A DNA stretch of 64,000 bases from Thalassomonas sp. RHCl1 (GCF_947387555.1 NZ_CANDNZ010000005.1:310001-374000); one strand, 5' to 3'. Shown: positions 1-9,299, numbered from the stretch's first letter. Notes: generated from the sequence alone by a model not told the origin. Program-made: numbers and translations.

Positions 1-307
1 TCCCTTCACACCACAAATGAAATGGATGGCATAACATTTACCCGGCAAGATTACTGTGAGAGAGAAGGGAAAACTCAGGTCAAACGCGGATTTTTCCTGA
101 CAATCTGGCTTATAGCATCAGCCAGGTAAAGCCGCGCCTGTAAACACATACGGTTAAGCAGATAACAAAATTTTCTTTATCAATTGAGCTTTGCAGCCAG
201 TTGGCCGACTTCAGGGGATGGGCTGTTTTTATGCGTGACCTGCCGGGCAGTTACGCATAAAAACAGTTTTGGTTGGATAGCGGTCAATAATCACCGTAAA
301 GTACGGC
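1..307. other. Gene-free left edge
   Basis: I see no convincing coding region, RNA gene or repeat here. It is the downstream flank of the DUF2892 gene on the minus strand. A gene ending just left of the window cannot be excluded. Confidence 0.4.
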
Positions 308-499
308 TTAACTTTTGAGCGGACAGCTGCTTAAACCGAAAATTTTATAAAGCGGGCAAAAACCCACGACACCGGTAACCAGCGGGATCAAACCGACATA
401 ACCCCAAAGGGTCTGCGGCCCGATAAAAACCATCGCCAATAAAAGCAGTCCAAGAATAATGCGCAGTGTACGGTCAATGAAACCTTCATTTTTGTTCAT
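308..499 (-). CDS. DUF2892-type small inner membrane protein (YgaP-like membrane module)
   Basis: A 63-residue protein with the usual pattern of the DUF2892 family: a charged N-terminus (MNKNEGFIDR), one hydrophobic segment at about residues 12-28 and a second at about 32-50, then a short tail with a cysteine motif (GFCPLYKIFG...SCPLK). The family is known as a two-helix inner-membrane module, alone or fused to rhodanese domains as in YgaP; its function is not established. The two cysteine sites (FCP and SCP) are typical. It stands alone, with no operon partner. Confidence 0.8.
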   Translation of the reverse strand: MNKNEGFIDRTLRIILGLLLLAMVFIGPQTLWGYVGLIPLVTGVVGFCPLYKIFGLSSCPLKS

Positions 500-759
500 A
501 ATACTTAACCTGTTGTTTTGTTTAACTTCAGGGCTATTGTAAAAGCCTGAAAAATAAAACTCAGTGACATCGTCACATTAACAGCGAAAAAATGAATAAT
601 TGTCGCTTTTGCGCCGGGATAGCCTTAGCTGTTAGGGTTTGGCTCGCGGGGTTACCCTGGTGCTCACCACGCTTAAGCCATAACTAAAGAGGCTGGATTA
701 CCAAGCGCCAACAGCTGAAACAGCGTTGGCGCTAAAGTAAAAACAGCCTATTACAATAC

Positions 760-2154
760 TTAGTGCTCCTGCCCTTTCGGATAACTAAAAGTCAACCCGG
801 GTAATTTATCCAGATGTTTGTCAATGAAGTTCTGCTTGTCGGCTTCACTCAGGCTTTCATTGTTATTAATCAGGTCAATCACCTGCTCGGAAATATCAAC
901 TGGTTTAGCCGTATTGTCGAGACTACCCTTCACTTTCGCCTGCAATACCCCATTTACTGATGTCACATCTAAGACGTAATCTTGTGTTTCACCAAACGGG
1001 TAATAGCCACATGCCTGAACATCATCGACCGTTTCAACAACGCCGCTGTAATATAACGCATTAACCATACGCAGCCGCGTGGTGCCGATAGAGGCGAAGT
1101 CAGGCACGGGAATCGTCAAATTGTATAATTGATCACTGGCAACACTTGCCGCCGCCAGGACATACTCGGCCGGATCATCAAAATCTGTATCCTGATTCCA
1201 GTCAACATACACTTTAAACATGCGGCTGTAAGCCGTGGTACCGCAGGTGCCAAACTGTACCTGGATGGTATCGACATCAAGCCCCGGCGAGGTGATGGTA
1301 AAGAAATTGGTATTATCGGTATAGTTTGGACAGTTAGACGTGCCTACGTCATTGTAAATATTACTGTTATCTAACTTCACGTAAGCAATTTTACCGTAAC
1401 CATTATTGCTGGCACCCGAGTCACAATATTCAGGCACAGCTGTCACAACAAATTGACTGGGAGAGCGTCCCGGATCGGTAGAACAAAGCTTATGGTAACC
1501 GTTAGCCTCTTTCACCTGGATATAGCCGGTACTGGCACCCGCTGGCACAAGGGCAATAATTTCATCCGGGCTCAGCACCGCCCGTGCAGCGGCAATACCG
1601 TCAATATAAACCGCTGTGGTACTGTTATCAAACAAGCTGCCGTTAATATGGACAATAGAGCCGGGGTGGCCGGAGGCAGGTGAAAAGCTGGTAATTTTCG
1701 GAGATCCCGCGATGACATCGTCAATATAACCATTAATATTGAAGCCGATATCATTAACATCATCGCCAACTTTAGCCAATATATAACCTCCGCTGTCGAT
1801 AAAACAATCCAGCCCCTGGCTGGTTGTCGGTAAAGTCAATGTGGTTTGCACAACAGAGGAGCAATATGAACCGGGTTGAAAAACCGTAGCGCTATTACCG
1901 CCTAAATATTGACTGCTTCCCGTGACGGAAGGGGTCAGCGAATAATAGAAGCTGATCGGTATGGTTGATGTTGCATTGCGCAGCGCCCCCACTGAAGCAC
2001 TAACAAGAAAAGACTCCCCCGGAGCAAGACTTGTTCCCATACCAAAAGAACAAACCCCCTCGTCCCAATAACTTGCCTGAGCAACAGCACTGCCGGTAGC
2101 CAGCACACCACCAAAGAGTATTTTTAACGCGAGCGAAAGTGTCGACTTTTTCAT
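760..2154 (-). CDS. Secreted protein with IPT/TIG-like and GEVED-like domains
   Basis: 464 residues. The N-terminus is a signal peptide (MKKSTLSLAL, cleavage near residue 27 after AQA). Around residues 152-240 lies an IPT/TIG-like Ig fold (KITSFSPASGHPGSIVHING is the typical opening). At about 290-395 a GEVED-type region is recognisable from FKVYVDWNQDTDFDDPAEY and the closing GETQDYVLDV. Several cysteine pairs suggest disulphides after export. The last 60 residues are polar and helical. Such domains occur in large secreted or adhesive proteins of marine bacteria; this is a short version with no visible sorting signal. It is monocistronic and its ligand is unknown. Confidence 0.7.
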   Translation of the reverse strand: MKKSTLSLALKILFGGVLATGSAVAQASYWDEGVCSFGMGTSLAPGESFLVSASVGALRNATSTIPISFYYSLTPSVTGSSQYLGGNSATVFQPGSYCSSVVQTTLTLPTTSQGLDCFIDSGGYILAKVGDDVNDIGFNINGYIDDVIAGSPKITSFSPASGHPGSIVHINGSLFDNSTTAVYIDGIAAARAVLSPDEIIALVPAGASTGYIQVKEANGYHKLCSTDPGRSPSQFVVTAVPEYCDSGASNNGYGKIAYVKLDNSNIYNDVGTSNCPNYTDNTNFFTITSPGLDVDTIQVQFGTCGTTAYSRMFKVYVDWNQDTDFDDPAEYVLAAASVASDQLYNLTIPVPDFASIGTTRLRMVNALYYSGVVETVDDVQACGYYPFGETQDYVLDVTSVNGVLQAKVKGSLDNTAKPVDISEQVIDLINNNESLSEADKQNFIDKHLDKLPGLTFSYPKGQEH

Positions 2155-2314
2155 CGTTCATTTCCTTATGATAATTGTCAATGTTTGACAGATTAATGAC
2201 TACAACCTTGTATGCCCGGGTAATCATAAAACAAAACCACAAGAATTGTACATATTTTGTACAGCAAAATATTAATGAACGGTATCGCACTCTCCCTCTT
2301 ACTACATTTGCTTG

Positions 2315-2596
2315 TTATAAAAAACCTAAAGGTTCACAGGTAAGACCGTCGATAATAGCTCGCTTCAAAGCCGCCCTTTCAATAAAACTGTCGCCGGCAA
2401 GTTTCCTCGCGACCAGCTGACGGCTTAATACCGCGACCAGTTCATCATCTACCTGGGCCAGCTGCTCGCCATCAATGAGGCACATCTGCACAGATACCAG
2501 CCGGGCGGTGTCTAAGTGTTTTGAATACAGATGCCAATACCGCGCAACCGCAGCACTGACCACCAAAATTGCCGCCCACTTGTGCCAACGCTTCAT
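2315..2596 (-). CDS. Hypothetical protein with N-terminal membrane anchor (third gene of small operon)
   Basis: 93 residues. One hydrophobic segment at about residues 8-22 follows a basic start (MKRWHKW), so the protein is probably anchored in the inner membrane with its C-terminal part outside. I recognise no family. Its start overlaps the stop of the preceding gene by 4 bases (ATGA), so it is translationally coupled as the last of three minus-strand genes. The context suggests it acts with the 71- and 166-residue proteins. Confidence 0.6.
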   Translation of the reverse strand: MKRWHKWAAILVVSAAVARYWHLYSKHLDTARLVSVQMCLIDGEQLAQVDDELVAVLSRQLVARKLAGDSFIERAALKRAIIDGLTCEPLGFL

Positions 2597-2808
2597 TGCA
2601 GTTCCACCTTCAGTGCCTTTAATACCTGCTGCTTCTCGTCATTCGGCAAGGTATCTAACAGCTCAAGCAGACAATTCATGATCCTCAGCTCCTGTCTTTC
2701 ATACTCAGCTTTTTTTGCCGGGCATCTCACCTTGGTTAATTGCAATACCGCACTGTCATGGGCGCCGTTTAATCCCATAATGGCGGTTACTGTTGGGCTG
2801 TACATCAT
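2593..2808 (-). CDS. Hypothetical small protein (second gene of operon)
   Basis: 71 residues, no recognisable domain. The C-terminal half is predicted helical and charged (LLELLDTLPNDEKQQVLKAL). It overlaps both neighbours by 4 bases, the arrangement of a tightly coupled operon. The Met-Met start fits the overlap. Function unknown. Confidence 0.6.
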   Translation of the reverse strand: MMYSPTVTAIMGLNGAHDSAVLQLTKVRCPAKKAEYERQELRIMNCLLELLDTLPNDEKQQVLKALKVELQ

Positions 2809-3305
2809 GTATTTTTACTCTCAGGTTGATAATTCAAAAATTCAAAAAAAGCCGGATCGCCAATCCTGGTTCGCCTGGCTAATCGCTTTTTGACCGTTCT
2901 TTCCCATAACCACCGGGAAGACCACACATATTCCCTCTCCCCGTCAAGATCCAGCTCCCGGCAGCAGTATTTCAGCTCATGCAATATGCTTGCTACTTCC
3001 TGCTCGGGATCGCTGAAGCAATAACGTAATTCAGACCAGCGAAATACCGGGTAATCGGCGATAAAGTAGATCAGGGCTTCTCTCAATTCAGCGTTATAGC
3101 GGTCTATGCCAAATTCATAGAGCACAAGCGCCCGGGCTTCTAGCATGTGGTAAACGCTGATGCCGGATGCCCTGGATATGCCAAAGTTATTAAGCACCTT
3201 CTCAATAAAGTGGGCTGACAGCTCATCACCTTCGCTAAGGTTGTGCTTGACAATTCTGACCAGTGCAGCGGTTAATTTCTTTTCAATAAAAGCACTCCCT
3301 TGCAT
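2805..3305 (-). CDS. Hypothetical protein, paralogue of the divergent gene at 3482
   Basis: 166 residues, probably cytoplasmic, no signal peptide. Its C-terminal two thirds align by eye with the divergently transcribed 165-residue protein: both have V-F-R-x-S-E-L-R-Y, a following L-x-E-L-x-Y, then E-x-V-W, T-V-x-K-x-L-A-x-R-x-R-I-G and a final L-x-Y-x-P. This is clear paralogy, but I do not recognise the family. It is the first gene of a three-gene operon, and its upstream region holds a 48-bp near-perfect palindrome shared with the divergent paralogue. A regulatory or antagonistic pair is possible but is only inference. Confidence 0.65.
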   Translation of the reverse strand: MQGSAFIEKKLTAALVRIVKHNLSEGDELSAHFIEKVLNNFGISRASGISVYHMLEARALVLYEFGIDRYNAELREALIYFIADYPVFRWSELRYCFSDPEQEVASILHELKYCCRELDLDGEREYVWSSRWLWERTVKKRLARRTRIGDPAFFEFLNYQPESKNT

Positions 3306-3382
3306 TACTTGCCTGCCGATGTTTCGGGTAGCGGTCCACCCGCTAGCGCCGGTTATGAGATGGCGCCAGTCTAGGCAGCTAA

Positions 3383-3430
3383 GTTCATAATTTCTTTATC
3401 ATTAACATTAATGATAAAGCAATTGTGAAC
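3383..3430. promoter_or_regulatory. 48-bp near-perfect palindrome between divergent paralogues
   Basis: The two 24-base halves match each other's reverse complement at 21 of 24 positions. The arms begin and end with GTTCA/TGAAC and contain CTTTATCATTAA. The site lies about 80 bases upstream of the minus-strand operon start (3305) and 50 bases upstream of the plus-strand TTG start (3482), where a shared operator would be expected. It could also form a cruciform or an RNA hairpin. The binding protein is unknown. Confidence 0.6.
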
Positions 3431-3481
3431 TTGATTATTTAAGATAAATTCACCGTCAGATAACAGGGAAGGCAGAGATAA

Positions 3482-3979
3482 TTGAATAGTGATTTAGTCT
3501 TAAAAGTAGTCGGCATTGTTCGCCAGAAATTGAAAGAACAGGAGCTGCAACCTAAAGAAAACCAGCTCACTATTGAGCAGATTTTAAACCAGGCAGGCAT
3601 TAGCGGCCTTGGCCCTCAACCAATGGCCGAATTCAGGGCCGAGATTTACCACAGCTTAGGATTAGGCTTATGCCAAGACGGAGAGCTCAGACAAGCCCTG
3701 CAAATGTTCACCTTTGACTATGACGTATTTCGCGTCAGCGAGCTCAGGTACTATTTTCCGGGTGATTTAGAGGCGGAAATATTCAGCAACCTGAATGAGC
3801 TGGGTTATGTACTTAAAACCCTGGTAGGAGAACAAGAACCGGTGTGGCGTCCCAAGTTTATGCAAAGGCAAACGGTGCAGAAAAAGCTGGCCGGGCGTAA
3901 GCGCATCGGCAGCGCAGAATATATCGCTTATCTGTCTTATAAACCAACGCCCCCCGTAAATAAGACAGTTAAGCATTAA
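3482..3979 (+). CDS. Hypothetical protein, paralogue of the gene at 2805
   Basis: 165 residues beginning at a TTG codon behind a purine-rich stretch (GGAAGGCAGAG). Residues about 75-155 carry the shared motifs of the paralogue across the palindrome: VFRVSELRYYF, a leucine-rich NELGY, GEQEPVW and TVQKKLAGRKRIG. The basic, arginine/lysine-rich C-terminal third could contact nucleic acid, but no known DNA-binding fold is evident. Unlike its paralogue it has no downstream coupled genes. The non-ATG start makes the exact N-terminus uncertain. Confidence 0.65.
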   Translation: MNSDLVLKVVGIVRQKLKEQELQPKENQLTIEQILNQAGISGLGPQPMAEFRAEIYHSLGLGLCQDGELRQALQMFTFDYDVFRVSELRYYFPGDLEAEIFSNLNELGYVLKTLVGEQEPVWRPKFMQRQTVQKKLAGRKRIGSAEYIAYLSYKPTPPVNKTVKH

Positions 3980-3980
3980 C

Positions 3981-3997
3981 GGCGGCTGTCCACCGCC
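3981..3997. terminator. GC hairpin after the 165-residue gene
   Basis: GGCGG and CCGCC enclose a 7-base loop directly after the stop codon at 3979. It has no T-run, so this is a weak terminator candidate. The rest of the 457-base gap to 4437 shows no gene I can support. Confidence 0.3.
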
Positions 3998-4436
3998 AGC
4001 AGCAGGGAAGCATGCAGGGTTTAGGGTTTTGCACCTCCTTTTACTTAAACCCTGTAGGGCCAGTCATCAGGGACGATGGCTGAGGCTCTTTCGCCTAACT
4101 TCTTATTCTTCTTTTCAATTCATCATGAACACTTAATGACTTCCTACTCTGGCATGGTTTCATTTAGTCCATACGCTTAACCCTTAGGCTATCTTTTAGC
4201 ATTTAAAAAGTGCTGTGGTGCCACATCTTTCATCTTGCGTATAGATGCGCAAGCTTTTAAATGTGCAAATTTGCTCGAACCTGATCTGCTGGAAAAGCTG
4301 AAATAACGTCAACTAGTTTTACACATTATTGCTGCCAGGATTTCGTCAGTTCCCTAAGTTTTTGATTAGAAACTGCTCCCTTACAGTGGCACGTCACTTG
4401 CCAAGGCTCCGCTGTTAATTTTAAAAGGAGAGTAGC

Positions 4437-5051
4437 ATGTTACGCTTTTTTTTCATTTGCATTCTTTTTGTTCCTTCACTTGCTGGGGCTGAATTAATTA
4501 CTAACGGAGACTTTTCTGCCGGTAATTCGGGATTTACGAGTTCATACACTTTTCTAGCATCGGGAGATATAACTGGAGCTGCAGAATATGCCATAGTTAC
4601 AGACCCATCGTCTGCGCACCCGTTAGCATCATCTTACGGAGATAACACAGATGGCTTTGGCAATATGATGATGGTTAATGGTTCAACCACAACAGAGCTT
4701 GTTTGGGCCCAAACGGTCGGTGTAGACACAAACACGGCTTACGAGTTCTCCGCTTATGTATCCAGTTGGTTTCTAGACGTACCTCCAGCCCCGGCCAGCC
4801 TTGACTTCATTGTTAACGGTTCATCTGTCGGAACATTGGCTGCACCGGAGAGCCTTGGTCTCTGGCTTGAATTTTCGGTGTTAATCAATAGTGGAACTTC
4901 AACATCTTTTGATTTAGAGATCTATAACTTAAGCACCCTGTCTAGCGGCAATGATTTTGCACTTGATGATATTTCTTTAACTACATCTGTATCTGAACCA
5001 TCTACCCTGTTGATGTTTCTGATGACTGTTTTTGCATTGAGGAGGAGGTAG
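4437..5051 (+). CDS. Secreted protein with PEP-CTERM-like sorting tail
   Basis: 204 residues behind a good ribosome site (AAAGGAGAGTAGC then ATG). A signal peptide covers residues 1-18 (cleavage after LAGA). The mature part opens with ELITNGDFSAGNSGF, typical of carbohydrate-binding-like beta-sandwich domains of exported proteins. The C-terminus has the tripartite layout of a PEP-CTERM signal: SEPS, a hydrophobic stretch TLLMFLMTVFAL and the basic end RRR. In this family the signal directs processing by an exosortase (EpsH/XrtA type) for surface or matrix display. The motif here is SEPS instead of VPEP. No exosortase gene is in the window. Confidence 0.7.
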   Translation: MLRFFFICILFVPSLAGAELITNGDFSAGNSGFTSSYTFLASGDITGAAEYAIVTDPSSAHPLASSYGDNTDGFGNMMMVNGSTTTELVWAQTVGVDTNTAYEFSAYVSSWFLDVPPAPASLDFIVNGSSVGTLAAPESLGLWLEFSVLINSGTSTSFDLEIYNLSTLSSGNDFALDDISLTTSVSEPSTLLMFLMTVFALRRR

Positions 5052-5226
5052 GCGTTTAAGCTTAAGTTTAAAGCGGTCGCAGTTACTTTCTTAGATGGGA
5101 TACTCCGACCGCCGGCATAACATAATCGACTGTTGGGGGGTTAACCTTTGAGCTCAAAAGTGCGTTCGAGACACCCAAAAACTAACGAGCATACAACCTC
5201 AGTTTTTTGCTATTGCCCGTTTTGGA

Positions 5227-5337
5227 ATGTCTATTTCTGCGTTTGTGCTGACAAGCGCCCTGCTAGTGGCTCACTTCAGTAACGAAAAAATACCAAGTGC
5301 AAACACTTATTATGCGCTGCCCTGCTCAGATGATTAA
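5227..5337 (+). CDS. Possible 36-residue hydrophobic ORF
   Basis: An ATG at 5227 opens a short frame reading MSISAFVLTSALLVAHFS and onward, with one membrane-like segment. It ends at 5337, overlapping the tail of the DUF1428 gene on the other strand. There is no clear ribosome site, and the same frame continues upstream without a start, so it may be a gene remnant. Confidence 0.2.
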   Translation: MSISAFVLTSALLVAHFSNEKIPSANTYYALPCSDD

Positions 5338-5714
5338 ACGAGCGGCAGGAACCCGCCATACACCATACGTTCAGCGTCAAAGATTGGCCTTGATGTATTC
5401 GTCAACGGACTGATCAAATCCGTCATCCTTGGATCGGCTGCCACTTTTTCATTTACCAGATCACGCGCCTCGCGAGATTCGAATGCCACCCAGCCAAAGA
5501 TAACCACTTCATCCTCTTTTGCATTCGCAGCATCAGAGAAATACCGGGTGCCCGCTAGGTTTGCATCGTCACCAACGTATTCTGAGTAATCGAGTGCGCC
5601 ATGTTCCTTCCAAATCTTTGCAACCTTTTCAGCAACTTCTCTATACGTCTGTAGCTGGTCGCGTGGCACCGGGAGAACGAAGCCGTCAATATAAGGTGTC
5701 ACGTTATCCTCCAA
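5334..5714 (-). CDS. DUF1428 family protein
   Basis: 126 residues, the usual size of the DUF1428 family (dimeric alpha-beta ferredoxin-like fold). It matches at the N-terminus (YIDGFVLPVP) and in the centre (VIFGWVAFESREARD), followed by the conserved PRMTD and the closing MVYGGF. Soluble and cytoplasmic. The biochemical role of the family is not established. It stands alone, with a likely start in front of ATGGAGGATAACG. Confidence 0.85.
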   Translation of the reverse strand: MEDNVTPYIDGFVLPVPRDQLQTYREVAEKVAKIWKEHGALDYSEYVGDDANLAGTRYFSDAANAKEDEVVIFGWVAFESREARDLVNEKVAADPRMTDLISPLTNTSRPIFDAERMVYGGFLPLV

Positions 5715-5856
5715 TCTTGTTAGTGAATTTCATGTTCAACTCTATGTATAACGCCGCTAATAGGCCCGGACATCCAGGTTGAACCTAGCCCAATGTTGAG
5801 CTACTGCCAGTTAAAGGCTGTCCGGCACAGCCAGTACTGGCTCGTTAAACCATTAG

Positions 5857-6759
5857 TTAAGCAGGAAAATGCTTTATCCAGTGCTTGGCAATATCTTCCC
5901 TGGTTGTCAGCCAAACCTTTTCATGGCTCAACACGTATTCAATAAAGCGCTGCAGTGCCGCCATACGAGCAGGCCGCCCAATCAGGCGACAGTGCAACCC
6001 TATTGATAACATTTTGGGCGCCACCTCGCCCTCGGCGTACAATACATCGAAAGCATCTTTGAGATACTGGTAAAATTGCTCACCGCTATTGAAACCTTGA
6101 GGCGTAGCAAAACGCATGTCGTTGGTATCTAACGTATAAGGCACTATTAAAAGTGGTTTGGAATAGAACCTGTCCCAATAAGGTAAATCATCGGCGTAAG
6201 AGTCTGCGCAATAGAGAATATCATCCCGCTCTGCAATCAGCTTTAAGGTATTGGGGCTTGTTCTGCCCGTGTACCAACCTGCCGGCTTGGCACCCGTTAA
6301 CTCTTGATGCAGATTGATAGAGGTATTTATCAGTTCACGCTCCTGGTCTTCACTCATGTCTTGATAGTGAATCCAACGATGCGCATGACTGGCAATTTCC
6401 CAGTTTGACTCCAGCATGGCTGCCAGAGCATCGGGGTTGCGCTGCATTGCCATGGTGACGCCAAAAACCGTCACCGGAACCTGGTAACGCTCAAACAGGC
6501 GATGTAAGCGCCAGAATCCGGCACGACTGCCATATTCATACATAGACTCCATCGACATGTGACGATCATTATAAGGCTGAGCACCAATAATTTCTGACAG
6601 GAAAATCTCAGAATGATCATCACCATGAAGTACGCAATTTTCCCCTCCTTCTTCGTAATTTAAAACAAACTGAACGGCAACTTTGGCGCCTTCAGGCCAT
6701 TGTGGGTTTGGAGGCGTTGCGCCATAGCCAATAAGATCTCTGGGGTAATTGTGTTGCAT
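5857..6759 (-). CDS. puuE: Allantoinase PuuE, polysaccharide-deacetylase fold
   Basis: 300 residues, the expected size for PuuE. The N-terminus YPRDLIGYGATPPNPQWP and the following VQFVLNYEEGGENCVLHGD are hallmarks of this group. The fold is NodB-like, with the histidine motif ASHAHRW near residues 128-134. PuuE enzymes hydrolyse allantoin to allantoate in purine breakdown, without the metal dependence of classical allantoinases. Usual partners (uricase, OHCU decarboxylase, allantoicase) are not adjacent, so the gene is displaced from its pathway cluster. A related amidohydrolase activity cannot be excluded. Confidence 0.85.
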   Translation of the reverse strand: MQHNYPRDLIGYGATPPNPQWPEGAKVAVQFVLNYEEGGENCVLHGDDHSEIFLSEIIGAQPYNDRHMSMESMYEYGSRAGFWRLHRLFERYQVPVTVFGVTMAMQRNPDALAAMLESNWEIASHAHRWIHYQDMSEDQERELINTSINLHQELTGAKPAGWYTGRTSPNTLKLIAERDDILYCADSYADDLPYWDRFYSKPLLIVPYTLDTNDMRFATPQGFNSGEQFYQYLKDAFDVLYAEGEVAPKMLSIGLHCRLIGRPARMAALQRFIEYVLSHEKVWLTTREDIAKHWIKHFPA

Positions 6760-6958
6760 CTATATGAGCCTTGTATATTTAAATGAGGTTAAGTCTGAAT
6801 AGAAATTCAAACGTCCAGCTGATGCCGCGCGTGAAGCACGCCTTGGACATCCAAACTTATCATTAAGCCATGAAAATAGTCTAGTTTTTTGCTATGCCAG
6901 TTGGTGGCGTGTCCTACTCTGCACATTCAATCCGATAATATTAACTTAGGTATACTAC

Positions 6959-7255
6959 TTACCAAATAGAGGGGGAAACACCTGCCCCACATGTTTTACA
7001 GGCAAAAGAGACTCTGTAAAAAGATAATGGATTGATATACAAAGAAGCTTTGCCACACTTAATGCATTTAGCAGGAACAATTTTGTCAAATAACCACAGT
7101 GGAGAAAACCCCAAAGGCAAAAAGAAAATGAAAGCTCCCCAGCCTGTAACTTTAAGGCCATAGTTTACCGCTACCGGATGAAGCAGATAAAATACTAATA
7201 AAATTGAACCTAAAAATACAAAAACTCGAAATATTTCGAAGAATATTAGATTCAT
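6959..7255 (-). CDS. Two-helix membrane protein with C-terminal zinc-ribbon-like cysteines
   Basis: 98 residues behind a good ribosome site (AGGAGTAT then ATG). Two hydrophobic segments lie at about residues 6-27 and 36-55. The C-terminal cytoplasmic tail holds two Cys-x-x-Cys pairs (CIKCGK and CKTCGA), the layout of a small zinc ribbon. No named family is recognised and it has no partner genes. Confidence 0.55.
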   Translation of the reverse strand: MNLIFFEIFRVFVFLGSILLVFYLLHPVAVNYGLKVTGWGAFIFFLPLGFSPLWLFDKIVPAKCIKCGKASLYINPLSFYRVSFACKTCGAGVSPSIW

Positions 7256-7718
7256 ATACTCCTGCCTCTCCGTACTCCTAAAATCAGACTTAATAGCGAG
7301 CTTTTCTTATATTGTTTGCTCATTTACCAGACCTCTTAATTAAATGCACATAAGCATTCAATTGATTAAAACAAAAATAAAATTTGATGACGGCTATCAT
7401 GCAAGGTGAATGTGCAATAAATGAGGATAAGAAAAAATGAGTGGCAAATTAATCACTCATCAGACCTGCCAGGCAATGGCTCCTGCTACAAAAGAATGAC
7501 CGGCATTTTCTCTTCAGAAGAGACTCAACCAGGTTGGGTAGCCAAAAATTAATTTGTAGTGACGATAGTTATTGGCTAAATCAAACTTTTAAGAGTTCAA
7601 GTTTGTGAATGTTGTGGAAGCCAATCCAAACGTAAAGTTTTTCATCAAGTTAATATCAAGCTATATTATACCCACTTGAATTTTAAATAATTATCAAAAG
7701 AAATAAAGGGAATTAAAA
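7256..7718. other. 463-base intergenic region
   Basis: AT-rich spacer between a minus-strand and a plus-strand gene. It should contain both promoters. I see no gene, strong hairpin or repeat. A weak ribosome site (AAATAAAGGGAATT) precedes the lipoprotein start. Confidence 0.4.
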
Positions 7719-9299
7719 ATGATTTTCAAACGAGGTTATTTAGCGGTTTTGCTTAGCCTACTTACTATTACAGGATGTGGTGGTGGCAGTGGCAGCGAAA
7801 GTGACGATACTACGCAAGATCCACAAGCTGCGGTAATAAATGCTATTGATGTTACCGGAGCATGGGCCGAAGGAGAAACATTAACAGCCAGTGTAAACTG
7901 TACTGAATGCCTACCTTCAATGAATAAATATAAGTGGTCAATCGACGGTAACAACATATCTGATACCAACAGTTACCTGTTAACTTCCGCTGATTTAGAT
8001 AAAAAAATACGTATTGATGCCTCTGCCAGTAATAGTGCCAATTTAATTGATAATGCCTATCAAACAATAGAGGCCGAATATAAAAGCCATGTCACCCACA
8101 TTTACGCTAACGCCAGAGCTTTTGCTGCACTAAAAAGTGATGGTTCCGTTGTTACCTGGGGCGAAAGTTCTACAGGCGGTGATAGCGCGAATGTAGCACT
8201 TACAGATGTCAGTAAAATTTTTTCTAATGATGGCGGATTCGCTGCATTGAACAATGACGGCTCGGTAAGTAGCTGGGGGCTACTGCCGGCACCTGATAGC
8301 GTTAATCTCTTACTTACCGATGTTAAAGAAATTTATGCTACTGATTATGCTTTCGCAGCGCTTAAAGAGGATGGAACGGTAATAACCTGGGGCAGCGCTG
8401 ACCATGGCGGTGACAGCAGCTCAGTGACTTTGGATGATGTAACGCGTATTTATGCTACTACTTCAGCTTTTGCTGCCTTAAAAGACAATGGTTCAGTTGT
8501 CACTTGGGGAGAAGATAACCGGGGAGGAAATAGCAGCGGAGTAAACCTGGAAAATGTTGAAGAAATTTACGCTACAAGTACCGCCTTTGCGGCACATAAA
8601 ACCAATGGTTCGGTCATCACTTGGGGGGGAGATAATTTCGCTAATAGTGAGTCTGTAATTGTAGAAAATGTTAATGAAGTTTTCGTTAACTCATCTGCTT
8701 TTGCTTTCCTGAAAACCGATAACTCAGTAGAGACTTGGGGACATATTGACTATGGCGGTGTCAGTGACGATATTCCTTTAAATAATACCGCCAAAATTTT
8801 TTCTACCAATGCTGCATTCGCGGCGCTAAAAACAGATGGTTCGGTAGTAACATGGGGGAACGATAATAGCGGCGGTGACAGTAGTAATGTAACCCTGAAT
8901 GATGTCACTACCATTTACGCTAACGCGTTTGCATTTGCAGCGCTGAAAGCAGACGGTACTGTTATCACCTGGGGGATAAGCACTCGTGGGGGCGATAGTT
9001 CCGCTGTAGATTTAACGAATATAGTAAAGGTATATTCAACATTAGATGCCTTTGCTGCGCTTAAAACAGACGCTTCAATTATAACCTGGGGGGAGACAAA
9101 CTCAGGCAGTGACAGCAGTACAATTGACCCCAACAATATCGTAGATATTTATTCTACCAATAATGCTTTTGCTGCATTAAAGCAAGACGGGACTGTAGTT
9201 ACCTGGGGGCATAGTGATTATGGTGGGAATAGCAGCATGGTAGCAGATAACCTGCTCCCGACTGTGGAAATTATTGTCAGTGACACTAACCTACCCTAG
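7719..9299 (+). CDS. Lipoprotein with ten RCC1-like repeats
   Basis: 526 residues. Residues 1-20 form a lipoprotein signal with the lipobox LTITGC, followed by a glycine/serine linker. An Ig-like segment covers roughly residues 40-115. From about residue 130 there are ten tandem repeats of about 39 residues built on AFAALKxDGSVVTWG, then GGDSS, then a hydrophobic-acidic stretch ending IYAT. This is the pattern of RCC1/alpha-tubulin-suppressor beta-propeller blades. Ten blades exceed the seven of a classical RCC1 propeller. It is probably anchored at the outer membrane; the ligand is unknown. The repeats differ at the DNA level, so the duplication is old. Confidence 0.8.
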   Translation: MIFKRGYLAVLLSLLTITGCGGGSGSESDDTTQDPQAAVINAIDVTGAWAEGETLTASVNCTECLPSMNKYKWSIDGNNISDTNSYLLTSADLDKKIRIDASASNSANLIDNAYQTIEAEYKSHVTHIYANARAFAALKSDGSVVTWGESSTGGDSANVALTDVSKIFSNDGGFAALNNDGSVSSWGLLPAPDSVNLLLTDVKEIYATDYAFAALKEDGTVITWGSADHGGDSSSVTLDDVTRIYATTSAFAALKDNGSVVTWGEDNRGGNSSGVNLENVEEIYATSTAFAAHKTNGSVITWGGDNFANSESVIVENVNEVFVNSSAFAFLKTDNSVETWGHIDYGGVSDDIPLNNTAKIFSTNAAFAALKTDGSVVTWGNDNSGGDSSNVTLNDVTTIYANAFAFAALKADGTVITWGISTRGGDSSAVDLTNIVKVYSTLDAFAALKTDASIITWGETNSGSDSSTIDPNNIVDIYSTNNAFAALKQDGTVVTWGHSDYGGNSSMVADNLLPTVEIIVSDTNLP

